The notes beneath the pieces are model-generated. The model was not told the origin of the DNA. It saw nothing but the letters and a program-made list of their open reading frames with translations, and did not search any database. 64,000 nucleotides of DNA from Sclerodactyla briareus (taxonomy: Eukaryota > Echinodermata > Holothuroidea > Dendrochirotida > Sclerodactylidae), in NCBI GenBank assembly GCA_026419785.1, contig JAODTK010003654.1, forward strand, positions 1 to 64,000, in the 5' to 3' direction. Made by a program: the position numbers and the translations under genes. Positions 40,060 through 51,200 of this stretch are shown in pieces; the first letter of the stretch is position 1, and every line of letters starts with the position of its first letter.

Positions 40060-42105
40060 TCCCGGCACTGTAAGTGTCCAGGGGGTATTATGGTTTTGCT
40101 GCTCCATCGTCCAGTCTCGCCGCGCCGCCACCCGCCGCGCGTTCCTCGTTAGCGCTTCTAGCTCTTCAACTCATTGTCCATTTACTCGAAACTTGGCACC
40201 CATGTTTGTCAAATAATCTCTGACAAGTTTGAAAGTGGGCGTCGCCACACGACTCTGACGGCGGCCATCTTGGATTTTTGACTGAACCATTAGTCTCGTT
40301 AGCGCTCTAGCTCTTCAACGCATTGTCGATTACTCGAAATTGGCACCAGGTTTGTCATGAATGAAATCTATGACAAGTTTGAAAGTGGGGTCGCCACACC
40401 ACTCTGGCGGCGGCCATCTTGGATTTTGACTGAAGCATTCATTCTCGTTAGAGCTTAGCTCTCCAACGCATGTTTCGATTACTTGAAACTGCACCCATGT
40501 TGTCTGTGAAAATCTCGAACGAGTTCGGAAGTGGCGGGGCAACACCCTCAAAGGGGCCATCTTGGATTTTTCGACGAACTGACTGTTTTGCAGATATGCA
40601 CGTTTCGGAAATGGCGATCGTTTGGGACACCAACTTTAATATTCACCTAATTGGACCCCACATGGCGGCCATTTTGAATTTTTTCGCAAAAATAACGCTT
40701 ATACGGATTGACTTGAATTCAGTGTACAGGTCCACCACAAAGAAATCTTAGACGATTGCGAAAATGGGGTGGCCCAACCCTCAATGGCGCCATCTGGGAT
40801 TTTTCGACAACTGATTTTTTTGCAGTATGCGCGTTCGGAACAGGGCCGATATGTTGGGACCAACTTTATTTTCGCCCCATTGGATCCCAACGGCGGACCA
40901 TTTGAATTTTTTCGCAAAACATAACGCTTTATCCGCTTGATGAAACTTGGTGGACACGTCCGCCATAAAGAAATATCTGACGATTCCGAAAGTGGGCCTG
41001 GCCTACCCCTCCAACAGCGGCCATCTTGGATTTTTTTTTCGACGAACCGACCCTTTTTTGCAGATATGCAGCGTTTTCGGAACATGGCGACGTTTTTGGG
41101 ACTCAACTTAATATTCACCTCATTGGACCCCCCATGGCGGCCTTTTGAATTTTTTCGCAAAAATAACGCTTTCTCCGATGGACTTTAAATCATTGTACAG
41201 GTCCACCACAAAGAAATCTTAGACGATTGCGAAAATGGGCGGGCCACCCCCTCCAATGGCGTCCATCCTTGGGATTTTATTCGACAACTGATTTTTTTGC
41301 ATATTGCGCGTTTCGGAACCTGGCGATCATTTTGGGACCAACTTCAGTTTTTGCCCCATTGGATCCCACACGCGGCCATTTTGAATTTTTCGCAAAACGC
41401 ACGCTTTATCCGATTGACTTGAAACTTGGTTGACAGGTCCGCCATAAAGAACTATCTGACGATTCCGAAGTGGGCAGGCCATACCCTCCACAGCGGCCAG
41501 CTTGGTTTATTTCGACAAAAAAAAAAAAAAACAAAAAAAAAACCGACTTTTTTGCAGATATGCACGTTTTTGGAACCTAGCCGATCGTTTTGGGATCGAA
41601 CTTTAATATTCACCCTATTGGACCCCACATGGCGGCCATTTTAATTTTTCGGCAAAAATAACGCTTATCTGATTGATTTGAAATTGGTGTACAGGTTCGC
41701 CATGAAAGAAAATCTTAGACATTTCAAAAGTGGGCGTGGCCACACCCCCAACGGCAGCCATCTTGGATTTTTTGAAAAACGTACTGTTTTTTGCAGGATG
41801 GCACGTTTCGGAACCTGCGATCGTTTGGTACAAACTTTCATTCTCGCCCCATCGGACCCCACAGGCAAGCCATTGTTGAATTTTTTTTCGAAAAAAAAAC
41901 GCTTTATCCATTGATTGACTTGGTGTACAGGTCCGGCCATGAGGAAATCCTGGACGTTTTCGAAAGTGGGCATTTTGAGGAACTGCATTTCAAGTCCAGA
42001 AGGTCAATAGACCTAAAAATTTAATGTGCCCTTTCAGAGAGGTCCCACGAAGGCATATTTGGTCGAGGATATACCACCCGGCGTTACCCGCCTTCACATG
42101 TCTAG
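40060..42105 (+). mobile_element. Helitron-like element, copy H3, with internal minisatellites
   Basis: It starts as A|TCCCGGCACTGTAAGTGTCC followed by ATTATGGTTTTG. It ends with the hairpin GGCGTTACCCGCC, TTCACATGT, then CTAG|T at 42,102-42,105, as expected for Helitron insertion between A and T. Between the ends, almost all 2 kb is tandem repeat: three ~150-bp units then five ~235-bp units, sharing GTGGGCGTGGCCACACC-like and GGCGGCCATCTTGGATTTTT words. No protein is encoded. Confidence 0.82.
40134..41990. repeat. two-stage minisatellite inside Helitron H3
   Basis: The word GGCCATCTTGGATTTTT or a close variant occurs near 40,266, 40,418, 40,558, 40,793, 41,022, 41,265, 41,493 and 41,758. 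The spacing is first 140-152 bp, then 228-265 bp. The longer unit gains GCAGATATGCACGTTTCGGA, GGACCAACTTTAATATTCAC and TTTTTCGCAAAAATAACGCT. Confidence 0.88.
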
Positions 42106-42430
42106 TTCTTAATGGACAACTTGATTCTAATACAAACAAAGGGATATCTTGGAGCATGGAAAACTGTATATATTGGTCAAAACCCCATTTCAATACTATG
42201 TTCCATGTGGAGTTATTGAGGCCATTAATGCACAGAAATTTGGGGGAACCCCAATTATGCAATAATGCATGACTCACACATGACAACACAGGAAATCATG
42301 TTATGTTTTTCATTTTGGTTTCATTTTGTTGAATAAGTCAACATTTAGCATTTAGCAGTTCTGTAAGTAACACAACACCTACCAAACATGTAGCAATCAT
42401 CCTCAAAGGGACTAAAGCTTTTCAAGTGAA

Positions 42431-42989
42431 CTAGACAGTGTAGGCGGGTAAAACGCCCATGTGTATATCCCGCTTTTGAGCATCATAGGGAAGAAGTATT
42501 AACACCCCATAAAGACCGGGCCATTTTAGTCAGAACACCATGCTAAAACTTCTCCACCAAGTTTGGTTATAATCCATGGAAGTTAATAGGCACATCATTT
42601 ATGCAATTGGACCCCAGAGGCTTTTAAAATGACTTGTAACGAAAATTTTATATAAAGCCCCCATCCACCAAGTTCGAAAAATCGCCTTAAAATTTAGCAA
42701 ATTGACCTCCTCATTTTTGGGGATCAACTATAGTCCCTACACACAATTTCGTTCAGATCGACTAACTCGAAAAATTCGCGGTAAAGTCATGCAAATTAGC
42801 GTCACCCAGCATTGCATTGATGCCCACTTCGAACTCACCAGATTTCGACCCGGGTGGACAGGGTACCAAGTTTCAGATCAATCGGATGAAGCGTTTAAAG
42901 AGTTATTGAGCTAAAGCCTAAGTTTCCGGCGGCAGCGGCGGCTACACACCCAAAACCATAACTATCCGGACACTTCCCAGGCGCGGGGA
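42431..42989 (-). mobile_element. Helitron-like element, copy H4 (reverse orientation)
   Basis: It begins on the + strand with CTAG (42,431-42,434, preceded by A), then ACAGTGTAGGCGGGTAAAACG and GTGTATATCCCGC, the reverse complement of the family 3' end. It ends with CACCCAAAACCATAA and the palindrome closing GCGCGGGGA|T, the reverse complement of the 5' end. Length is 559 bp, close to H1 and H5. No coding capacity. Confidence 0.82.
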
Positions 42990-43031
42990 TATTATCTCAG
43001 GACACTTCCAGTGCGCGGGGATATAATTATA
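42990..43031. repeat. orphan Helitron 5' palindrome between H4 and H5
   Basis: The 42-bp gap holds GGACACTTCCAGTGCGCGGG at 43,000-43,019, a lone reverse-oriented copy of the family 5' tip with no element body attached. Confidence 0.7.
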
Positions 43032-43650
43032 TCCCCAGACACTGTAAGTGTCCAGCGATATTATGGTTTGGGTTGTGTAGAGCCCTTGACACCCAGGCTC
43101 CGCCGCTGCTTGCCGCCACGGAAACTTTTAGGGGATGGGGGCTTACATTTGTTAAAAGTCATTCAAAGCCATTGTAGCTGTAGAGGTCCAGAGGTCAAAT
43201 AAATCGTCAGAGGTCTCGACTGGAATTGCAGTACTTTATTTCGTCTTTTTAACTCCGTGAAAACTCAATGGGATCTTTAAACCGCAAGTAACTTCACTCA
43301 GCCAACGTCGATGTTGATACGGTTCAGTGAATATACGATAAACTGGAAAAAGTATAGTCCCTCAGTCCACTGGTAATTAATTACGATGAAACTCTTTGGT
43401 TCGGGAAACTGGTCGTAAAAGAAATTCGCGCATATGTATATTTGTGATTCACCCCTACAGCCATGTGTGGTCAAATTTGCATAAATCATGGCCAATTAAC
43501 ATGGATTATAACAAAACTTGGTGGTTGAAGCTCATCTTGGTTCCTGACCAAGATGAGGGTCTTTATGGGGGTGTAGATACTTCTTCCCAATGATTGCTCA
43601 AATCGGGGATATACACGTCGGGGCGGTTTCCCGCACTACAACATTCCTAG
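43032..43650 (+). mobile_element. Helitron-like element, copy H5
   Basis: It starts A|TCCCCAGACACTGTAAGTGT followed by ATTATGGTTT and a GCCGC-rich block. It ends GGGGATATACACGTC, hairpin GGCGGTTTCCCGC, then CTAG|T at 43,647-43,650. Shared interior words with H1 (TTAGATACTTCTTCCCAATG) show these are the same family. It lies head to head with H4. Confidence 0.83.
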
Positions 43651-43659
43651 TTTACTGTT

Positions 43660-44639
43660 CAAATTTCAAGTATAAAAACCAAGAATGTTTTGCAATGGTT
43701 GTGCAAGTATGACTCATTTATTATTGCATGATGGATGCTCTTCGATCTTGTACAATACACATGCTTCACAATGCACAAACTTCAAAGGACTATAACTCTG
43801 TAACGGAGAGTCGTATGAACTTCTGGTTGGACTGACACATTCAGTTTTTATTCCAGCTATTATATCAGCCTTATTTCATACATCCTGCGGTTGTCCTTTA
43901 AGGAAGGTTTGACAGAATTTCGGCCATGTTGTGTTTACATTGTGTTCAAAAGACGTTGCTAAAACTTCACAGAAGGAAATGGTTTTGTTGCGCTTGTTTT
44001 GGTTAATCCCACTTGAATCGCGCGATTATTTTGGATCTTGCCTGAATGCATTCCCTGGAAGCCAAGCTTTCACTGTTTTATCATGGTAGGCTGCGTTACG
44101 GCGATCGGAAGCAAACGGCTTCAATTTGAGTTAAGACAATTGAATATATCAATTGGGATTTCTGCAACTGAGACCTTTGGTCGCTTGGTTCATTCTTCTT
44201 GCTCTGGACCAGACTCTGAGGGACTGCCTTCTTTGGGAATGTTCTCCTCTGGAGGGAAGAACTTTATGAATCCTCAATTGAATCTTGAAATCTTTTGACA
44301 AATAAATTTCCCAGTCTGATCACATCTCTCTTAATTCGTCAAATTCATTCTCCTATGTAAGTTCTAAGCAACAATTCCATCTCTTGTGTTTTCATGGCCT
44401 ATTGTCATGATCACTTAATCAATGCCGATTCAAAGCGGACTTGATTATTTAATGTGAGGCAGTTCCATTTGCATGATCCACTGAATCGAATTGCTATTTA
44501 AAGTGATGTAATTCAATCAAATGCATATTACTTTTGGTAAGTTTTCATAACCTCCCATTGATTGCGTTTCTCAATAAAAAATGATTCAAACGAATGAAAT
44601 TAATTCCATAAAGATTCCTAAACATTCAATCACTGTTTT
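43660..44639. repeat. left flank of the satellite-bearing repeat
   Basis: GTTTTGCAATGGTTGTGCAA and CACAAACTTCAAAGGACTAT recur near 50,840 (direct) and at 59,000-59,165 (reverse). So the satellite array at 44.6 kb appears to be the core of a larger dispersed repeat. An 86-codon open frame at 44,038-44,298 is unrecognised. Confidence 0.45.
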
Positions 44640-46940
44640 GGGTGTCGGTCCGATGTCATCTAGTCACCAGAGGTCCAAGTCTGAAAACCTTGTGACACGA
44701 ATCAGTCCAGAAGATTGGTCTGAACAGGTTCAAATTGGTGTGTAGCTTTCTTTGGGGAGAACCGGAACCCTATTGTTTTTGGTATAGGTCGAGGGTGAAT
44801 TGTGGTCAAAATAGAAAAATTTGGTGAAAGTCCAATAACTTTGCCATTTTTTTTTGGCTTGTAAACACGATAAACTCAACCCCACATGGATGGGATGAAT
44901 TCTACCTGGTTGTGTGTTCCGCCTATGAATGAGTACATAACCCTATGATTTGGGGTCAGGTCAAGGTCATCTGAGGTCACCCAGGTCAAGTCTGAAAACC
45001 TTGTGACACGATAAGTCCAGAATGTTTGTCTGATCAGGTTCAATTTGGTGTGTAGCTTTCTTATGGGTCTTCACAGGAACCTATTGTTTTTGTATATGTC
45101 TGGGGGAATGTTGGTCAAAATAGAAAATTTGTTGAAAGTCATATGTGGCCAATTTTGGCTTGTGAACACGATAACTCGACCACATGGATTGATGAAGTTC
45201 ATACCTTGGTATGTGTGTCCCCCCTGATGAGTAAAATGACGCATTTTTTGGGGTCAGGTCAGAGGTCATCTGAGGTCACCAGAGGTCAGAGTCTGAAAAC
45301 CTTGTGAACAGATAAGTCCGAATGGTTTGGTATGATCGGTTCAAATTTGGTGTGTGTAGCTTTCTCATATGGGGAGACAGGAACCCTATTGTTTCTAGTA
45401 TAGGTCGGGGTGAATTTGTGAAAAGTTAATAATTTGTGCAATTTTGGTCAAAAATAGTAAAGTTGTGGAAAAGTTTCATATTAATTTGGCCAATTTTGGC
45501 TTGTGAACACGATAACTTGACCACCTGGATGGATGAACTCATACTGATATTGGGGTTCTCCATGATGAGTACATGACCTATTGTTTTGGGGTCTGGTCAG
45601 CAGGTATCTGAGGTCACCAGAGGTCAAGGTCGAAAACCTTGGTGGAACACAATAAGTCCAGAATGGGTGGTATATCCGGTTCAAATTGGTGTGTAGCTTT
45701 ATATGGGGAGTACCGGAACCCTATTGTTTTCGGATTAGGCCGGGGGTGAATTTTGGTTCAAAAATAGAAAATTTGTGGAAAATGTCAATAATTTGGCCAA
45801 TTTCTTTGGCTTGTGAACACGATAACTCGACCCCACTTGAGATGAAGCTCAGACTTGGTATGTGTGTCCCCATGAGAGTGAGGAACCCTATTGTTTTGGG
45901 GGTCCGGTCAGAGGGTCATATGAGGTCAACAAATGTCGAAGTCTGAAAACTTTGACACGATAAGTCCAGAATATCTGGTATGATCAGGGGGTTCAAATTT
46001 GGTGTTGAGCTTTCTCATGGGGAGGTAACCCTATGTTTTGTATAGGCGGGGGTTTGGTGAATTTTGGTTCAAAATAGAAAATTTGTGAAAAGCGATTAAT
46101 TTGGCAATTTTGGCTTGTGGAACCGATAACTCGACCCAACTTGGATTGGATGATGGAAGTGAAGTTCATACTTGGTAGTGTGTTCCCCATGATGAGTACT
46201 GAAACTTATTTTTGGGGGTCAGGTAAGAGGTCATATGAGGTTCACAAGAGGGTCAGAGTCTGAAACCTTGTGAACATGATAAGTCCAGAATGGTGGTCTG
46301 ATCAGGTTCAGAGGTCATCTGAGGGACACCAGAGGTCGTCAAAGTCTGAAAACTTGTGAACACGATAAGGCCAGAATGGTTGTATCTGAAACAGGTTCAA
46401 ATGTGTGTAGCTTTTTAGGGGAGTAAGGAACCCTATTGTTTTTGGTATAGTCGGGGTGAATTTTGGTCAAAAATGGAAAAATTTGTGAAAAGTCAATAAT
46501 TTGGCCAAGTTTGGCTTGTGAAACATAAGAACTCGGACCCCAACTGGAGGATGAGGTATACTGGTCTGTGTGTTCCCCAGATGAGTACATTGAACCTATT
46601 GTTTTGGGGTCGGTCAATGTCATCTGAGGTCACCAGAGGTCAAAGTCGAAAAACATTGTAAACACGATAGTCTAGAATGGTTGTCTGATCGGGTCAAATT
46701 GGTGTGTAGCTTTCTTATGGAGAGTACAGGAACCCTTTATTTTTTTGGAATGGGTCGGGGTGAATTTTGGTCAAAAAAGGAAATTGTGAAAAGTCAATAA
46801 TTGGCCAATTTTGTTTGTGAACACACTATAACCTCGACCCCACCTGAATGGAGATTAAGTTCATACTGGGATGTGTGTTCCTCATGATGAGTACATGAAC
46901 CCTATGCTTTGGGGTCAGGTCAGAGATCATACAGAAGTCA
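44640..46940 (+). repeat. dimeric ~310-330 bp satellite, array A (about 7 units)
   Basis: The word TCATCTGAGGTCACCAGAGG recurs near 44,658, 44,968, 45,263, 45,605, 45,917, 46,232, 46,619 and, decayed, 46,930. Each unit consists of two related halves, both with TTGTGAACACGATAA followed about 80-100 bp later by GGAACCCTATTGTTTT or GAACCCTATTGTTTTGGGG. A partial duplication sits near 46,310. No coding capacity. Confidence 0.92.
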
Positions 46941-47885
46941 TTACAGTGTACAATCTCCCCACTTGGCTTGTGTTGTAAGTTGTCAGGAAGAGTCAAGCAA
47001 TCACGGAAGCCTTTTGGCTTTCTGGTTTAACCATTGTCTGCAGCGCCAACTAGTATATAATGACCTATGATCAAGTGGACTGTAGAGCACTCACCGACTG
47101 GGCCTATCCAGTGACAAGTAACCTTGTTTCAGGGTAAACTCACCTGACATCTTCCAATACAATAACCTCAGATAGGGCCTATGTAATGCACTGACATTAT
47201 TTGATGTTTGATTCCAATTATGGATTATGAGGGAAACACAGTGCTCCTCCCCGGCAGTTCCTTGGAGGGAGTTGAAGCCAGTTGGTCACCAAAGGCATTC
47301 GATAGTTCATTGAACAGGTTATCCTTCAAGAGGACTACTGTTTGGGGACACTATGACACAACAAAGCTAAATATCTATTATGTAACTGGGAATGAATCTC
47401 TTGAGTAAAGTATCAGTTCTTTCATAGAATGCTACCAAAAGTAGATTTGGATGTTTTTGTTGTGCAAAGGGGTGGAAATCTGTAAATGGAAAATGAACAA
47501 CTCCGTGATTGCATACTAAAACTATGTGTCCGAATTTTAATCTTCAACTCCTACTTGTGCTTAACGTTTTGAAACGAAAAAGGGCCACTCTTACTTATTC
47601 AACTGGTCTGCTGAAAGGGGCACAATTACGGCGGGATTCGCATATTTTACAGTTTGTTTAGTTATCAAGTAGGATTTTGAAAATATTTTCACTGGTTTGA
47701 CATGTTTTTCATGGATTTTTTCTTTCTTAAATTATTTTTCATGCCAGTTCGTCGTGCGTCATTGGAATGCCTCAGAGCGCCACAGAGGGCGCGCGCTGCA
47801 GTTGCAAAAGGCCGAACTAGACTTATTGCAAATATCACGCAATGAACTCAAGTAACCCAGGAAGGCCACCCTACCACACGGACCA
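46941..47885. other. no gene recognised
   Basis: The first ~100 bp (AGTCAAGCAATCACGGAAGC, TTTTGGCTTTCTGGTTT) match the right flank of array B at 53,695-53,740. The rest is the likely 5' upstream region of POLD2; no TATA box or CpG island is evident. Confidence 0.4.
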
Positions 47886-47975
47886 TGAAGTGGAGACCCA
47901 AGTCGTCGCCGCTGCGACTACTAGAATCCGAACCCGGAACTTTTACTTGTTTATGACAGCGGCACTATAATCTGC
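47886..47975 (-). mobile_element. possible SINE fragment
   Basis: Read on the minus strand, GTTCCGGGTTCGGATTCTAG resembles a tRNA B-box region, and an A-box-like word is only weakly present upstream. It lies just before POLD2. Confidence 0.3.
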
Positions 47976-48009
47976 AATTCTTCCCCCCCCCCCTCCTATC
48001 CATCTTTTC

Positions 48010-48028
48010 ATTCTCATTTTCTTTACAG
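48010..48028 (+). promoter_or_regulatory. splice-acceptor-like site in the POLD2 5' region
   Basis: TTCTCATTTTCTTTACAG ends at 48,028, twenty-two bases before the POLD2 ATG. It would end an intron in the 5' untranslated region, implying an upstream non-coding first exon that I cannot place. Confidence 0.45.
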
Positions 48029-48050
48029 TTGAAAATTTGCTTCTATAACA

Positions 48051-48267
48051 ATGGCCACCCTGGTGACCACTGCCCAAGCACCACCTATGACAGATATGCC
48101 ATCCAAGGAGCCAACCACCTTTGAGCGGCCATCTTGCTCTTACAAGAATGAATCCTCACGGTTTTGGCATCCAGGAGGGGAACTTCCAACGCCAGTATGC
48201 CCACGTATCGGTGAGAGGCTCCTCACAATGAGGAGGCGGGTGGAGGAATCGGCGAGAAAGAAATGGG
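48051..48267 (+). CDS. POLD2: POLD2 coding exon 1
   Basis: Starts at ATGGCCACC, whose purine at -3 and length of 73 residues agree with the human first coding segment. Encodes an N-terminal tail with [17 protein letters not shown] (human ATFARVPVATYTNSSQPF) and ends [13 protein letters not shown] before GTAAGC, splitting a Gly codon after its first base. Between about 48,178 and 48,212 the open phase reads [11 protein letters not shown], but the neighbouring phase reads NFQRQYAHV, matching the conserved human FSRQYAHIY. Two compensating slips therefore hide the conserved motif without closing the frame. Confidence 0.92.
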
Positions 48268-51200
48268 GTAAGCAGTTGGCCAGGGGTTGCCCACATCTGT
48301 TCCACCTTGAAGACAATCTTCTTAACTGACACTGATCTGACATTGGCTATATATTTATCTATTTCAGGCTAGCCCTTTGTAACGAAACAGTTGCAAGCCC
48401 TCCCTCCTGATTGCCACTTATGACTGGCTGGAAATACCCCCTCCTAAAGGCATATCTCTTATATCAACAACATGAGTATCTTTCATTGAGATAGCATGTT
48501 ATCACTGGCTGATGTCAGTACCAACCACCAAAGCACTTTACTGATATATACCCATTCACCACAAGTACTTAAGCTACACAGACCTTACTGCAATTACTGC
48601 CTGAGTATGGTGAAGTTACCAGACGGGAAAAGTGCCTTCCCCAACCAAGAGCACAACGGATAAGCTGACCGATTGTTACTTTTCACAGGGTACAAACTCT
48701 CAATCTTTGGATCTTTAATCCCACTGACTGAGTCATTTCAACCTCCTTTAGATTGTCATACAAATGCTACACATTTTCAACGACATGTCAAGAGAGACTC
48801 CTCCCAAAAACATTCTGCGTTTGGGGTTGTTCAGTGTTACTGTATTTATATATTCTAAAATCCCTCTTGGAATAAATCACAGGGACGATATTCCATCCCA
48901 GATTAAAAAAGCTTACCACCACACTGCACTCCCTTACCAACTCGTGGGAGCACATGCCTGGGTGGCACCCTAGCCGCATCCACCCGCCACTTCCGTAGGC
49001 CGACCTCCTGGCAAGCGACTGGGCGGATAAGTCCTACCTAAGTCCAGTACAGTTGGATGGAATATGATTGATTATTCCATTTTTTGTCTCATCTTCTAAA
49101 GGCAAGGAGGTCCCCATCTGTAAGCTCTTCGAGCTGAAGAGCCAGCGGCGTTGCTGCATCATCGGGACCTTCTACAAGCACATGGAGCTGAAGCCCAGTA
49201 TCCTGGAGGAGATCAGCCAGGAGCATAATCTCATCCCACAGCCGAGGAAAGAGAAGTACGTCAGCGACTCGGACACCCTCATCCTTGAGGACGAACTGCA
49301 GAGGATCGTGCTCGTCGGGAACATTGACACACAGCGGTATGCACAGGTGATTGTCACTGGAATTCTAGCTGTTTTCATTCACCTGTCTATGAAGGCTAGG
49401 ATTCCATAGATGCAGATTGTTGTATGCGGCGAGACGTTATAAATGGCGAATTCATGTCGCGTTCAAACATGAAACGTGCCTAAATGAATGAGCTGCAGTT
49501 GGTGTGGCAGAGATAGAAGGCAGTTCAAGCAGCGAAATCAAGCAAAATGAAATGGAACGAACATGAGACTGGCATAAAAAGACTGTGTGGTGTCAAGCAG
49601 CAGTATTGCCGCAAAATGGAAAACTAATTCTATGAAATATCACATAAAGCAATTCAATGTACCTATTTATGAGCTGCTCAATATTTATGGTCCTTTTCTC
49701 TCATCATACAGTTTAAAATCTTCCAGAAAAGTCCATTCTCCTCGGTGGTAAACTGGCATTTTTACATCCTATAATACCGCACACCACATGCACACCGAGG
49801 GAATCCTAGCCTTAGGAAGCAATGGCTTGCGACTCACGGCTCAAATTCATACAGATATATTTTGCCAAACGATGCTTTCAAATTAGGTGTCCCATCCTCA
49901 CGTCACCGGAACATCGAAACTGTTGCATATTTGTAACAGATTTGCTTTAAACTAGCACGGGTGAAAAAAGGACATATCAAAATCTCACATTCAATTTTGG
50001 AGGTTCTAGCAATGTTGCTTTGTTGAGGTATTTTAATTCACTCTTGAGAATTTTTCAGGAATATATGACATTACAGGGGGAACCATGCAAAGGACCCTAT
50101 ACCAGTGCTGGGGTTGAGTCCTCTCAACCGAGTCCGAGTCTTCAGTTTTCCCGGTCATCAGTTCCGAGTCCTCGAGTCCGTATGCAAATTTGAACTGTAC
50201 AATTTTACAAATTTAGAGGCAAAACTTAAAACAAATATTGCTATATATCGGCAATGTTTTGAATGCAGTGGGCGGCTACTGATCGCCATATCCTGACATA
50301 ACAAACTTTGAAAAAGTATGGGCTGGTCATAACCTCATGCGAATATCAGAGGTCAAATGATTTTACTCTGATAGCGGAGATGTACAGGGCATCGGAAGTA
50401 CGGGAACATTAGGGCTACTTTTTATAGAGCGTCGTGCGTATTTTTTTGATTGTCTTAATTGTAAGATCGTAAAATCACGTTCGTATGTGTAAAAATAGAG
50501 GACTCGGACCGACCATGATTACAGAAGACGAAAGAGGGTATCCACTTAGCAATAAATGAGACTATACCTCATATTTGCGAACAATTTTATAGGTTCCTAT
50601 TCTGATCCCCTTTTATAGTTTTTGTTTGGGACAATAATTTCAAACGTAACATGAATTACATGACTTTTGTATAAAAGTGATCCTGGCTGTTCTCCATGAT
50701 GTACAAAGCAAATTTTTCAATAGCTGATTGTGCCTTATCACAAGTACACTCGAGTCGGCTTGAAATTTGATGTGGAGTTTTGGCTGCCACAATTTAATAC
50801 ATAGCACAAAGGTCCAGTCCATAATTACATGACCTTCAACAATGTGTTGCAATGGCTATGTGCAAGTATATGTCGGGATTAGTGAATGTCCTTGGAAATT
50901 CACGCTTCTGTATTAAGCTCTTCGTACCTGACTGGGTTAGGCCAAAGGCACTTTACACTGAAGATGTTTTTGGTGTTCAGTGTTTCTGTGTCTGTGGGTT
51001 ACTAATAATGATTACATGATCCTTACTGTTTTGGGGTTCAGGTCAAAGGTTATCTAAGGTTATCATAGAACAAGGTCTGAATGCCTCGTGAACTGCAATG
51101 AGTCCGATCTTGATTTTTGATTCCTTAACGAAGTCGAGGATTCTTGCGTAGCCAGTGTGTGTGTGTGTATGTTGTGTGTCTGTGTGTGGTGGTTTTGTAA

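Noticed and set aside
40134-41990. Many overlapping open frames of 60-150 codons on both strands with a repeated peptide pattern.
   Set aside because: They are translations of the Helitron-internal minisatellite and shift phase from unit to unit.
47886-47975. A tRNA gene on the minus strand.
   Set aside because: Only a B-box-like word is present; there is no acceptor stem or paired arms.
49347-49376. Reading through the POLD2 exon 2 donor gives [10 protein letters not shown], resembling human VTGTVLAVF.
   Set aside because: Exon 3 at 53,780 supplies the same segment (TGMVVGLY) and continues with GKFH and FEEV at the right spacing and phase, and GTGATT at 49,347 is an acceptable donor. The read-through ends at a stop soon after. 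Chance or an alternative end is possible but not favoured.
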